DNA from: Tenacibaculum pacificus
GTDB taxonomy: Bacteria > Bacteroidota > Bacteroidia > Flavobacteriales > Flavobacteriaceae
Assembly (NCBI RefSeq): GCF_027941775.1
Contig: NZ_CP115917.1
Location: forward strand, 281,001-345,000
Direction: 5' to 3'
DNA: 64,000 nt
Position numbers and translations under genes: made by a program. Shown piece by piece: positions 46,681-56,500 of the stretch (positions are counted from its first letter, which is position 1; each line of letters begins with the position of its first letter). The notes beneath the pieces are model-generated. The model made no database searches, was not told the origin of the DNA, and saw only the letters and a list, made by a program, of their open reading frames with translations.

Positions 46681-47427
46681 ATGAATAATTTACGACTACT
46701 TCTATTAGAAGATTTAGACGAAGAGGCTACAGAAATAATAAACTTATTAGAACAACATAATTATGAAGTTATTCATGTAAAAAATACTAAAGATGCTGAA
46801 AAAGAGATAAAAAATAGTTTTTTTGATATTATTCTTCTTGATATTATGATTGATGGAGAACCGCGAGGTATTTCGTTAGCACACAGATTAAATAAAGAAC
46901 ATATTGAAATACCTTTTTTATTTTTAACAAGCATACAAAGTAAAGTGGTGTTTAATGAAGCTAAACTTACAAAACCATATACTTATTTATTAAAACCATT
47001 TAATAAATTAGAGTTATTATACTCTTTAGAGTTAGCTTTGGAAAAATTTTATGAACAGGAAAATAACAGCAGTTTAAGTGATGAAAAAGCGATTATTACA
47101 CCTTCCTTTTTATTTGTTAAAAAAAATAAAGGTATTGTAAAAGTTGATATAAAAACAATTTTTTATGTAGAAGTTGAAGAAAAATACTGCCGACTTGTTT
47201 GTGATCAAGATCAGGAGTATATGATTCGATTATCGTTAACAAAAATAAAAGAATTACTTGGCGATACTTATTTTGTTCAAACTCACCGAAATTATTTGGT
47301 TAATCTAAAGAGAATTCAAGCACTTTATTTTGAAGATAATTTATTGATTTTAAATAATAATCATAAAATATTATTTAGTGATCGTTTTAAAAAGCAATTT
47401 TTGAAAAATAATAAAGTTTTTAGGTAA
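46681..47427 (+). CDS. LytTR-family DNA-binding response regulator
   Basis: A 248-residue regulator. Residues 1-120 are a receiver domain with the acidic pair (LLLLEDLDE), phospho-acceptor Asp54 in DIILLDIMIDGE, Thr/Ser in FLFLTSIQ and Lys in YLLKPFNK. Residues ~145-245 are a LytTR DNA-binding domain (VDIKTIFYVEVEEKYCRLVC, YFVQTHRNYLVNLKRIQALY). It is the only intact regulator for the two kinases at 42675 and 44883. Part of its LytTR coding sequence is repeated as a relic at 47802-47867. Confidence 0.94.
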   Translation: MNNLRLLLLEDLDEEATEIINLLEQHNYEVIHVKNTKDAEKEIKNSFFDIILLDIMIDGEPRGISLAHRLNKEHIEIPFLFLTSIQSKVVFNEAKLTKPYTYLLKPFNKLELLYSLELALEKFYEQENNSSLSDEKAIITPSFLFVKKNKGIVKVDIKTIFYVEVEEKYCRLVCDQDQEYMIRLSLTKIKELLGDTYFVQTHRNYLVNLKRIQALYFEDNLLILNNNHKILFSDRFKKQFLKNNKVFR

Positions 47428-48200
47428 AAACAGCTATATTACTAGTTCTAAATTGAAGTTAATAACTTTTCATTTTAAAGTATAAAAAAAGAAGTAAAAA
47501 ACATATTATCTAGCCCCCCCAGAGTTTGATTTTATGCTAATTACCTCTTTTATTTTTCGAAGATTTGAGTTAAAAATCCCATTATTTATTTTTAACCTAC
47601 TGCAAATATATGGTGTACTTACAAGTAATTTTTTTTATTGTCTCTTAGTGCTTAAAAATAGGAGGTAAGTGTATTTTAAATTGGTATAAGTGTGTGTTTT
47701 TAATTGATAAAATAGGATTTTAAAAAGGGTTATTCTTAAATTATATTAATATAAAAGTAATCGTAAATTATTTTTTCTCTAGTTGAATCATTTTTTTTAC
47801 TCAAACCCACCGAAATTATTTGGTTAATCTAAAGAGAATTCAAGCACTTTATTTTGAAGATAATTTAGGCTTTAAAGTATAAAAAAAAGAAGTAAAAAAA
47901 CATATTATCTAACTTACTGATAGCTTGACTTTATGTTTATTACCTCTTTTTTTTCGAATACTTGAGCTAAAAATCCTATTATTTATTCTTAACCTGTTGC
48001 AAATATATTGTGTACTTACAAGTAGTTTTTTTTATTGTCTCTTAGTGCTTAAAAATAGGAGGTAAGTGTGTTTTAAATTGGTATAAGTGTATTTTTTTTG
48101 ATAAAATATCATTTGAAAAAGGGGTATTTCTACATATAAATTATATTAATATACAAGTAAGCTTAAATTACTCTATTTCTAGTTCAAATACTTTTTGAAG
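47278..48200. repeat. Second tandem duplication: regulator tail + spacer + protease tail
   Basis: Covers the 740-bp gap without genes (47428-48167). Copy A (47278 to ~47800) starts in the real regulator and ends in a decayed copy of the S41 gene's 3' end (47763-47790 resembles 48163-48190). Copy B (47802 to ~48200) starts with a 66-bp relic of the regulator (CACCGAAATTATTTGGTTAA) and ends in the real S41 gene. The spacers align over ~250 bp, sharing GTACTTACAAGTA and TTAGTGCTTAAAAATAGGAG. Copy B lacks ~124 bp after the relic. No ORF or RNA gene is recognisable within. Confidence 0.85.
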
Positions 48201-49728
48201 CATTTTATCATCAATCTGATTTACTTTATATAAACCTTCATCACTAAAAAGTTCTCTAGCAATTAAAGTTTTTAAGTTTTGTTTTAATTGTTCTTTAATT
48301 TTTGATGAAAGTTTATAGCCTTCAAGTTTTGATAAGAAATCATTAAAAATACTGTTATCTACATCAAAATTTTTGATAAAGTCGTTTACATTAACCGTTT
48401 CTAACTTTTTACGATTAGTATCTACATAATTAAAAGCAAAGTTATTTAAAGGTCTGAAAAATATACTAGGAACATAAGTAGTCGTATCTACAGCAACAAA
48501 ATAATCAGGAATAATACCACCACCACCATAAACGATTTTACCTTTTGGAGTGGTAAATTTTAAACTATCAATAGTTTTTATGCTGTCTTTATTAAATAAT
48601 TCACCGCTTGAATATCTATTTTCGATATCGTTAGCATATGTTTTATTTGATTTGCTTTTATCATAAGTTTTTTGAATAGATCGCCCTGTTGGAGTGTAGT
48701 AACGAGCCGTTGTTAAACGAACTGCAGAACCATCGCCTAAATCCATTTCTTGTTGAACTAATCCTTTTCCAAAAGAACGACGACCAATAATTATTCCTTT
48801 ATCGTTATCTTGTAAAGCACCAGCAACAATTTCTGAAGCAGAAGCAGAGTTTTCATCAATTAAAACATATAAACCACCTTTTTCAAAACTCCCTTTATCT
48901 GTGGCAAATGATTTGTTAATGTCTCCTTTATTATTTTTAGTGAATACAATTAATTTTTCATCTTCTAAAAATTCATCAATAATACTGTTTGCAATATCAA
49001 TAAAACCACCACCATTTCCACGAAGATCAAGTACTAAATCTGTCACGTTATTCTTTTTAAGAGTATCTAAAGATGTTTTAAATTCTCTATAAGAATTACG
49101 AGCAAAACGATTTAATTTTATATAACCAATACTGTCATTTAGCATATAAGCGATATCAACACTTTTAATATTTACTTTATCTCTTGTTATGTTTACATCA
49201 AAAATACTATCGATTGTTTTTCTGTAAATTTGTAGCGTAACATTTGTTTTTGGTTTGCCTTTTAAGGCTTTCATTATTTTAGAAGTTTCTAATTTTTTTC
49301 CATACAAAGTGTCTTTGTCAGCTAATAAAATTCTATCACCAGCTTTAATTCCTTTTTTTATACTAGGTCCTCCTTTAATAGGTGAAATAACAGTAATTGT
49401 ATCACCAATCATGCGAAACTGCACACCGATTCCAACAAAATTACCTTGCATATTTTCGGTAACTAATTGAAGATTTTCTTTAGGGATATATACCGAATGT
49501 GGATCTAATTTCCCAAGCATTTGTGTAATAGCACCATCTAATAAATCATCAGTATTTACATTGTCAACATAATCTGTTTGTATGTAGTCAATCAGCCGTT
49601 TTATTTTTTTCGGTTGATGAGTTTGTTCCGATAAAATTCGAGCTGTTTCCTTTGCCAAAAAAAGTTCCGATAAGAATACCGAAAACAACAGCTATTGATA
49701 AATAAATAGGAAAGTTATTTTTATTCAT
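48168..49728 (-). CDS. S41-family C-terminal processing peptidase, frameshifted near the N-terminus
   Basis: A CtpA/Prc-like periplasmic serine protease. Main part in one frame: VDNVNTDDLLDGAITQML, a PDZ domain (FVGIGVQFRMIGDTITVISP, GDRILLADKD) and the catalytic domain with Ser in LIDENSASASEIVAGALQD and Lys in IGRRSFGKGLVQQ. From ATG 49728 the other frame gives MNKNNFPIYLSIAVVFGILI, a signal anchor, up to SSTEK; the frames meet in a run of seven A (coding strand, ~49604-49610). One A fewer (or two more) gives ~519 residues. The start overlaps the dCMP deaminase gene by 8 bp, supporting that N-terminus and co-translation. Confidence 0.92.
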
Positions 49729-50143
49729 AAGGTAAATGTAAGAGTTCAATACCTGCTTTTTCTAAAAAGTCGATGCCAGAAGTATCTTTATAATCTTGGG
49801 CATATACAACTCGTTTTATACCTGCCTGATGTATTAATTTACTACATTGTTGGCAAGGAGAAAGCGTAATATATAAAGTAGCATCTTTACATGATTGTGT
49901 AGAGGCGGCAACTTTTAAAATAGCATTTGCTTCGGCATGTAAAACGTACCATTTTGTGTAGCCTTCTTCATCTTCACAATAATTTTCAAAACCAGAAGGA
50001 GTTCCGTTATAACCGTCAGAAATAATCATCCGATCTTTAACGATTATTGCGCCTACTTTTTTTCGTTTACAATGAGATAATTTTCCCCATTCTTGTGCCA
50101 TATTTAAATAGGCTTTGTCGTATTTTAATTGTTTTTTACTCAA
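49721..50143 (-). CDS. Deoxycytidylate (dCMP) deaminase family protein
   Basis: A 140-residue zinc deaminase of the ComEB/dCMP-deaminase family that converts dCMP to dUMP for thymidylate synthesis. Zinc site and catalytic Glu: VLHAEANAILK (H-A-E) and YITLSPCQQCSKLIHQ (PC-x2-C). The N-terminus KKQLKYDKAYLNMAQEWGKL and DGYNGTPSGFENYCED fit the family. Sits between hupE (60 bp upstream) and the S41 protease gene (8-bp overlap) in a conserved flavobacterial order. Confidence 0.93.
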   Translation of the reverse strand: MSKKQLKYDKAYLNMAQEWGKLSHCKRKKVGAIIVKDRMIISDGYNGTPSGFENYCEDEEGYTKWYVLHAEANAILKVAASTQSCKDATLYITLSPCQQCSKLIHQAGIKRVVYAQDYKDTSGIDFLEKAGIELLHLPYE

Positions 50144-50203
50144 AATAATAAATTATGTGATATGCTAAGATAGTTAGATTTTAAAAGGTTATTACTTAAA
50201 TTT

Positions 50204-50786
50204 TTACCAAAAAACACGGTTAATCATCATTTGAAAAGCAAAACCCATTACAATAGAAGATATAACTAAAATCCAATCGCGACGATTTACATTAAATATT
50301 GATTGCGTTAATGTTCCTATTAATAAAATTCCTAAGACAATAATAATTTGAGCAGCTTCTACACCGCCAGCAAATTCTAATAAAGGAATTAATTTATCAG
50401 AAGTTTTACCAATCATTATTTTAAAGTAATTTGAAAAACCAAGTCCGTGAATTAATCCGAAGAATAAAGCGAAAAATAAATTCTGATTTTCTTTTCCTAC
50501 GGATGCTTTTCTGGCTGTTAATACATTCATTAAACCAGTTATGAAAATTGATAACGGAATTAAAAACTCAACCAAATCGACATCAATCTTTAATATTCCA
50601 TAGGCTGATAATGCCAATGTTATAGAATGTCCGATGGTAAATAAAGTGATTAACCATAATACTTTTTTCCAGTGTATAAATTCATAAACAACAGCAAGTA
50701 CAATTAAAAATAAAATATGGTCGTAGGCTTTTATATCAAGTACAATGAAATAAGCCCATTTTAAAATAGAAAATAAAGTCGTTCAT
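50204..50786 (-). CDS. HupE/UreJ-family membrane protein, frameshifted near the N-terminus
   Basis: A small polytopic inner-membrane protein. The frame ending at 50204 holds ALFFGLIHGLGFSNYFKIMI, the HupE/UreJ His motif, and EAAQIIIVLGILLIG. Its N-terminus is in another frame from ATG 50786: MNDFIFYFKMGLFH, then one extra base at ~50744 (CATTGTA for CATGTA), then VLDIKAYDHILFLIVLAVVY. Corrected length 193 residues, with the conserved D-H pair in YDHILFL regained. HupE proteins are associated with nickel enzymes, but no hydrogenase or urease genes are here, so the role is open. Encoded 11 bp after the Lrp gene. Confidence 0.85.
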
Positions 50787-50797
50787 TAAGGGGAAAT

Positions 50798-51259
50798 TTA
50801 AATTTTTATTTGTCGGTCTATTTGTTGATCTAAAGAAATAAAAGTTTCTGTTCTTGAAACTCCTTTTATATTCTGAATATCCTTGTTTAGTAAATGCATT
50901 AAATCTTCATTGTTTTTACAAAGTATTTTGATGAAAATAGCATAATTACCAGTTGTATAATGACTTTCAACAACTTCAGGTATTTCTTTTAATCTTTTTA
51001 TTGCTGATGAATATAAGCTAGATGAATCTAAAAAAACTCCTACAAAAGCCGTGGTATTATAGCCTAAAGCCTTCGGATTTAATACCATTTTGTATCCGTC
51101 TATTAAATCGGAAGCATCTAGTTTTCGTAATCGCTGATGAATTGCCGCTCCTGAAATTCCTACTTCTCTAGCAATACTTAAAATAGGCGTACGAGCATCA
51201 GAAACCAATCGTTTGATGATAATCTTATCAATTCCATCAATTTTTAATTTTTTAATCAT
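50798..51259 (-). CDS. Lrp/AsnC-family transcriptional regulator
   Basis: A 153-residue regulator with an N-terminal winged helix (IDKIIIKRLVSDARTPILSI, VGISGAAIHQRLRKLDASDL) and a C-terminal RAM ligand-binding domain (TAFVGVFLDSS, VVESHYTTGNYAIFIKILCK). Feast/famine regulators of this type sense amino acids. It heads a minus-strand unit with hupE, dCMP deaminase and the S41 protease; a TATTTTTG element ends 5 bases before its ATG. Confidence 0.93.
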   Translation of the reverse strand: MIKKLKIDGIDKIIIKRLVSDARTPILSIAREVGISGAAIHQRLRKLDASDLIDGYKMVLNPKALGYNTTAFVGVFLDSSSLYSSAIKRLKEIPEVVESHYTTGNYAIFIKILCKNNEDLMHLLNKDIQNIKGVSRTETFISLDQQIDRQIKI

Positions 51260-51263
51260 ACTA

Positions 51264-51271
51264 CAAAAATA
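51264..51271 (-). promoter_or_regulatory. TAnnTTTG -7 element before the Lrp gene
   Basis: TATTTTTG on the minus strand, 4 bases before the ATG at 51259. The remaining 250 bp up to umuD show no other recognisable element. Confidence 0.5.
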
Positions 51272-51528
51272 AGAAAACTTGATTAGATAATTATTTTGCT
51301 TTATTTTTAGATGTTTTTATCGATTAAATAAGTTTACAGACCTTTTATAAATTGATGTTTAATTTAAAACTTCTTTATTATTAGTAAATTAAATAAGGTT
51401 TTTAAAATAGATACGTTTAAATTAGCAGTCCCTAAAAAATATTGATAGCATATTTGGAAAGTATAAAAAGAATGTTTTATTCCAAATTATTGCATAAATA
51501 TTAATGAGGATATTATTGTGAAAAAATT

Positions 51529-51966
51529 ATGAACAGATCAAAAAAACTAACTTTTTTAGCACCTAAAGATATGACTGAAAGTAAGGGTGCAATTTTTATA
51601 GATATGGGTATTTCTGCTGGATTTCCATCACCTGTTGATGATTTTAAAGAAACTCGTATTTCATTAGATGAAGAGTTGATTAAAAATAAAGAAGCAACCT
51701 TTTTTGCAAAAGTAAGTGGACAATCAATGATTGGTGCAGGGTTAGATGATAATGATTTATTGGTGATTGATAGAAGTATTCCGCCAACAAATAACAAAAT
51801 AGCCGTTTGTTTTTTAGATGGAGAATTTACCGTAAAAAGATTAAGAGTAACTAAAGATGAAGTTTGGTTACAACCCGAAAACCCTGATTATCCTGTAATT
51901 AAAATTACGGAGGAAAATAATTTTATTATTTGGGGAATTGTAACTAGTGTGATAAAAAAGGTATAA
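51529..51966 (+). CDS. umuD: UmuD-like S24 peptidase, without an adjacent umuC
   Basis: A 145-residue LexA/UmuD-family autoprotease without the LexA DNA-binding domain. Catalytic Ser in KVSGQSMIGAGLDDND and Lys in KIAVCFLDGEFTVKRLRV are present; the self-cleavage site would be near Ala-Gly in ISAGFPSPVDD. UmuD normally pairs with the UmuC polymerase in SOS mutagenesis, usually as umuDC. Here a terminator follows immediately and no umuC is seen, so this copy acts in trans or alone. Confidence 0.88.
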   Translation: MNRSKKLTFLAPKDMTESKGAIFIDMGISAGFPSPVDDFKETRISLDEELIKNKEATFFAKVSGQSMIGAGLDDNDLLVIDRSIPPTNNKIAVCFLDGEFTVKRLRVTKDEVWLQPENPDYPVIKITEENNFIIWGIVTSVIKKV

Positions 51967-51969
51967 CAA

Positions 51970-52002
51970 AAAAAATCCAGCAAATTTGCTGGATTTTTCT
52001 TT
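51970..52002. terminator. Terminator between umuD and brxA-like gene
   Basis: AAATCCAGCAAATTTGCTGGATTT is a perfect palindrome flanked by A and T tracts; serves both convergent genes. Confidence 0.88.
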
Positions 52003-52019
52003 TATATTATAAATTTTGA

Positions 52020-52430
52020 CTAGCAAAATTCATCGTAAGCTGCTGCTAAATTCTGAGCAATAGCTTGAGCTGAATGACCTTCAATATGGTGACGCTCTAA
52101 AATGTGCACTAAACTACCATCTTTAAATAAAGCAATAGCAGGAGATGATGGAGGAAAAGGTATCATCAATTCTCTAGCTCTAGCAGTAGATTCTTTTTCT
52201 ACACCTGCAAAAACAGTTGTTAAGTTTGTAGGTCTTTTTTCTGCGCCTAAAGAAGCAATAGCTCCTGGTCTTGCAGTACCTGCAGCACAACCACAAACAG
52301 AGTTAACCATTACTAAAGTTGTTCCTTCTTTTGCTAATGCAGTATCAACATCTTGAGCAGTGTATAAAGCGTCAAAACCAGCATCGATTAATTGATCACG
52401 CATCGGTTTTACTAATTCTTCTGGGTACAT
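52020..52430 (-). CDS. BrxA/BrxB-family bacilliredoxin
   Basis: A 136-residue thioredoxin-fold protein of the YphP/YqiW family, which in Bacilli removes bacillithiol from proteins. The active-site CGC motif is in VNSVCGCAAGTARPGA; FPPSSPAIALFKDGSLVHIL and the terminal AAAYDEFC are family features. Start YPEELVKPMRDQLIDAGF is typical. It has a good promoter (TTTG-N20-TATCTTTG) upstream and stands alone. Confidence 0.93.
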   Translation of the reverse strand: MYPEELVKPMRDQLIDAGFDALYTAQDVDTALAKEGTTLVMVNSVCGCAAGTARPGAIASLGAEKRPTNLTTVFAGVEKESTARARELMIPFPPSSPAIALFKDGSLVHILERHHIEGHSAQAIAQNLAAAYDEFC

Positions 52431-52455
52431 ATTTTTTGAGTTAAATAGTTTAACG

Positions 52456-52487
52456 CAAAGATACTTTATTTAAAAAGAAGAATCAAA
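52456..52487 (-). promoter_or_regulatory. Bacteroidota promoter of the bacilliredoxin gene
   Basis: On the minus strand TTTG (52484-52487), 20-bp spacer, TATCTTTG (52456-52463), 25 bases before the ATG. Confidence 0.68.
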
Positions 52488-52524
52488 CCAAAACAATTAC
52501 TGCTTTTTTTAGATGTATTTTATT

Positions 52525-52617
52525 TTAGCCCCGATTGAAGCAATTGTTTGAGCTCTTTTTTGTTTTTTTCTTCAAAAAATAAAAAAAGCGAGTGCGGAAA
52601 GCGGGAAATAGCTTCAA
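52525..52617 (+). repeat. Dispersed intergenic hairpin repeat, copy 3
   Basis: TAGCCCCGATTGAAGCAATT, TTTGAGCTCTTTTTTG, A/T-rich loop, AAAAAAAGCGAGTGCGGAA and AGCGGGAAATAGCTTC. Very close to copy 4 at 59437. It lies between the divergent bacilliredoxin and TerB-J genes. Confidence 0.9.
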
Positions 52618-52699
52618 AATATCTTTATTATTTTTTTTAAAAGGAAATAATTATTTCAAAATGGTATTAATAGTATATTTACATCTTTAAAATTAAAAA

Positions 52700-53458
52700 A
52701 TGGGAAAATTTGCAAAATGGCTTGGTGCCGGAGCAGGATTTACAATGGGTGGTCCAATAGGGGCTATTATAGGATTTGCTATAGGTAGTTTTATAGATGG
52801 AGTTTCTATAGAAGACTTTAGAAAAGAGCAACGAGAATATCAAGATAATACAGAACCACAAAAAAGAGGTCGTGCTACTTCTGGCGATTTTGAAATAACT
52901 TTACTGATTTTAGCTTCCGTAGTTATTAAAGCTGATGGAAGGGTTGATCAGCGAGAGTTAGACTTTGTTCGCTTACATTTTGTAGAAATGTATGGTAAAG
53001 AACGAGCGAATCATGCTTTTAAATTGTTTAGTGGTATTATCAAAAAAGAAATATCAACTCGTCAGGTTTGTATGCAAATTCGTCAGCATATGTCGCATGC
53101 TTCTCGTTTGCAATTGTTGCATTTTTTATTCGGAATTGCCAAAGCTGATGGACAAGTAACAACACTTGAAGAACAAGAAATAAGAAAAATTGCAGGTTAT
53201 TTATATATTAATCAACATGATTATATTTCGATAAAAGCAATGTTTTATGAAGAGTTTGATAGCGCTTATAAAATTTTAGAAATTACAAAATCGGCTACCG
53301 ATAATGAGCTTAAAAAAGCGTATCGAAAAATGGCTAAAAAATATCATCCTGATAAATTAGAAGGTTTAGGAAAAGCTCACAAAGAAGGCGCTAATGAGAA
53401 ATTTCAAAAAATTCAAGCTGCTTACGAACAAATAAAAAAAGAAAGAGGTATTTCTTAA
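52700..53458 (+). CDS. TerB-like and J-domain protein (DjlA-type)
   Basis: A 252-residue protein. The N-terminus is a glycine-rich hydrophobic stretch ([20 protein letters not shown]) that may insert in a membrane; residues ~65-170 are a TerB-like helical domain ([38 protein letters not shown]), and the C-terminus is a J domain with the HPD motif ([18 protein letters not shown]). The J domain should stimulate a DnaK partner; E. coli DjlA has the same TerB-J plan. Single gene with a terminator. Confidence 0.9.
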   Translation: MGKFAKWLGAGAGFTMGGPIGAIIGFAIGSFIDGVSIEDFRKEQREYQDNTEPQKRGRATSGDFEITLLILASVVIKADGRVDQRELDFVRLHFVEMYGKERANHAFKLFSGIIKKEISTRQVCMQIRQHMSHASRLQLLHFLFGIAKADGQVTTLEEQEIRKIAGYLYINQHDYISIKAMFYEEFDSAYKILEITKSATDNELKKAYRKMAKKYHPDKLEGLGKAHKEGANEKFQKIQAAYEQIKKERGIS

Positions 53459-53474
53459 AAAGTAATTAGTTAAT

Positions 53475-53505
53475 TATAAAGCCTTTATTTAAAGGCTTTT
53501 TTTTA
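53475..53505 (+). terminator. Intrinsic terminator after the TerB-J gene
   Basis: AAAGCCTTT / AAAGGCTTT with a short loop and T8 tail. Confidence 0.87.
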
Positions 53506-53569
53506 ATGTCAACTATTACAATTACAAGAAAATACGTAATTTCGCAAAATCAATAAATATAAAGAAAAA

Positions 53570-56500
53570 ATGAGTACGAAGTTTACTGAATACAAAGGGC
53601 TTAACTTGCCAAATGTTGCGGATGAAATCCTAAATTATTGGAAAGAAAACAACATTTTTGAAAAAAGTATAACTACGCGTGATGATAATAAGCCGTTTAT
53701 CTTTTTCGAAGGACCTCCTTCGGCAAATGGTTTACCAGGTATTCATCATGCAATGGGACGTACCATTAAAGATATTTTTTGCCGTTATAAAACTTTAAAA
53801 GGATTTCAGGTAAAGCGTAAAGCTGGTTGGGATACACATGGTTTACCTGTTGAATTAGGTGTTGAAAAAGAATTAGGAATTACCAAAGAAGATATCGGAA
53901 CTAAAATTACGGTAGAAGAATACAATATTGCTTGTAAAAAAGCAGTAATGAAATATACTGATATTTGGAATACGCTTACCGAAAAAATGGGTTATTGGGT
54001 AGATATGGAAGATCCGTATGTTACTTATAAACCAAAATACATGGAAACGGTTTGGTGGTTGTTAAAGCAAATCTATAATAAAGATTTGATGTATAAAGGA
54101 TATACAATTCAGCCATATTCACCAAAAGCAGGAACAGGTTTAAGTTCTCATGAGGTGAATCAGCCAGGAGCGTATCAAGATGTTACTGATACAACTGTAG
54201 TTGCTCAATTTAAAGCAATTACTGAAACTTTACCAAGTGTTTTTCAAAATGGAAATGATGTTCATATTTTAGCATGGACAACAACTCCTTGGACTTTACC
54301 AAGTAATACAGCATTAACCGTTGGAAATAAAATTGATTATGTTTTAGTAAAAACATTCAATCAATATACTTTTGAGCCTACTCAAGTAGTTTTAGGAAAA
54401 CCTTTACTTGCAAAACAATTTGCAAGGAAAAAGTTTAAAGCTGTTGAAAACGAAGCTGATTTAGCAACGTATAAATCAGAAGATAAACAAATTCCTTATT
54501 TAGTAATTGCTGAATGTAAAGGTGCTGATTTAGTAGGTACTAAATATGAGCAATTATTACCATATACATTACCACATGATAATCCTGAAGAAGCTTTTAG
54601 AGTAATTTCTGGGGATTTTGTAACCACAGAAGATGGTACAGGAATTGTACACACAGCGCCAACTTTTGGAGCTGATGATGCTTTAGTTTGTAAAGATGCA
54701 GGTGTGCCACCAATGTTGGTAAAAGATGAAAATGATAATTTAGTTCCTTTAGTAGATTTACAAGGTAAATTTACCAAAGAAATGGGTGAATTTGCAGGAA
54801 TGTACGTTAAAAATGAATATTATGCTGATGGAGAAGCTCCTGAACGTTCAGTAGATGTACAAATTGCCATCAAATTAAAAGAAGAAAATAAAGCCTTTAA
54901 GGTAGAAAAATATGTCCATAGTTATCCACATTGTTGGAGAACTGATAAGCCTATTTTATATTATCCGTTAGATTCTTGGTTTATTAAAGTAACGGACGTT
55001 AAAGAACGTATGCATTCTTTAAATGAAGAAATTAATTGGAAACCTGAATCAACAGGAACAGGTCGTTTTGGAAATTGGTTGAAAAATGCTAATGATTGGA
55101 ACTTGTCTCGTTCTCGTTTCTGGGGAATTCCGTTGCCAGTTTGGAGAACAGAAGATGGTAAGGAAACCAAAATAGTAGGTTCTGTAGCTGAATTAAAAGA
55201 AGAAATGGCACTTGCTGTAAAAGCAGGTGTAATGACTGAAGATATTTTTGCTGATTTTGTTTCAGGAGATATGTCTGATGAAAATTATGACACTATTGAT
55301 TTACATAAAAATGTAGTTGATAAAATTACATTAGTATCTGCTTCGGGTGAGCCAATGCAACGTGAATCTGATTTAATTGATGTTTGGTTCGATTCAGGTT
55401 CTATGCCGTATGCACAATGGCATTATCCGTTTGAAAATAAAGAAATAGTAGAAGAAGGTTGGAAAACTGCCGACTTTATTGCCGAAGGAGTAGACCAAAC
55501 TCGTGGATGGTTTTATACTTTACACGCTATCGCAACGATGGTTTTTGATGATAAAGCTTATAAAAATGTAGTATCTAACGGATTGGTGCTAGATAAAAAT
55601 GGACAAAAAATGTCGAAACGTTTAGGAAATGGAGTTGATCCGTTTACTACCTTAGATAAATATGGTCCTGATGCTACACGTTGGTACATGATTTCAAACG
55701 CAAATCCTTGGGATAATTTAAAGTTTGATTTAGATGGAATTACCGAAGTAAGTAGAAAGTTCTTTGGAACTCTTTATAATACCTATTCTTTCTTTAGTTT
55801 ATACGCTAATTTAGATAACTTCAATTATAGTGAAGCTGAGGTGCCGTTAGCTGAAAGACCAGAAATTGACCGTTGGATTTTATCAGAATTAAATACACTT
55901 GTTCAAAAAGTAGATGTGTTTTATGCAGAATATGAACCAACAAAAGCAACAAGAGCAATTTCTGATTTTGTACAAGATCATTTAAGTAACTGGTATGTTC
56001 GTTTATGTAGAAGACGTTTTTGGAAAGGTGAATATGCACAAGATAAAATATCTGCATATCAAACTTTATATACGTGTATGCTTACGGTTGCTAAATTGGC
56101 ATCGCCAGTAGCGCCTTTCTTTATGGATAAATTATATAAAGATTTAATAAGTACTACAAATGTTGAAGGTTTTGAAAGTGTACATTTAGCAGAATTTCCT
56201 GTTTCTAATGAGGCTTTAATTGATAAATCATTAGAGCGTCAAATGGAAAATGCACAAACGATTTCTTCTTTAGTTTTATCATTAAGAGCAAAAGAAAAAA
56301 TTAAAGTACGTCAGCCATTACAAAAAATAATGATTCCTGTTTTAGATGCTACTCAAAAAGAAGAAATTTTAGCGGTTGCTGATTTAATTAAATCAGAAGT
56401 AAACGTTAAAGAAATTGAACTTTTAGATGATGCTTCTGATATTTTAGTGAAGCAAATTAAACCAAACTTTAAAGCACTTGGACCAAAGTTCGGTAAAGAT

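Larger units (their letters stand above)
42597..46934 (+). repeat. Tandem duplication of the kinase-regulator segment
   Basis: Unit 1 (42597-44726) runs from the last part of the GH3 gene through HK1 to the receiver part of the first regulator; unit 2 (44727-46934) repeats the same order. Both junction sites share ACAAA[A/G]TAAA, so a short homology probably mediated the event. Unit 2 has ~78 bp more between the GH3 tail and the kinase start. The kinases differ at scattered positions, so the duplication is not recent. Confidence 0.9.

Noticed and set aside
47428..48167. Possible CRISPR array or IS remnant in the gap after the LytTR regulator
   Set aside because: There are only two long imperfect copies that align with the flanking genes, no short regular repeats with unique spacers, no terminal inverted repeats and no transposase.
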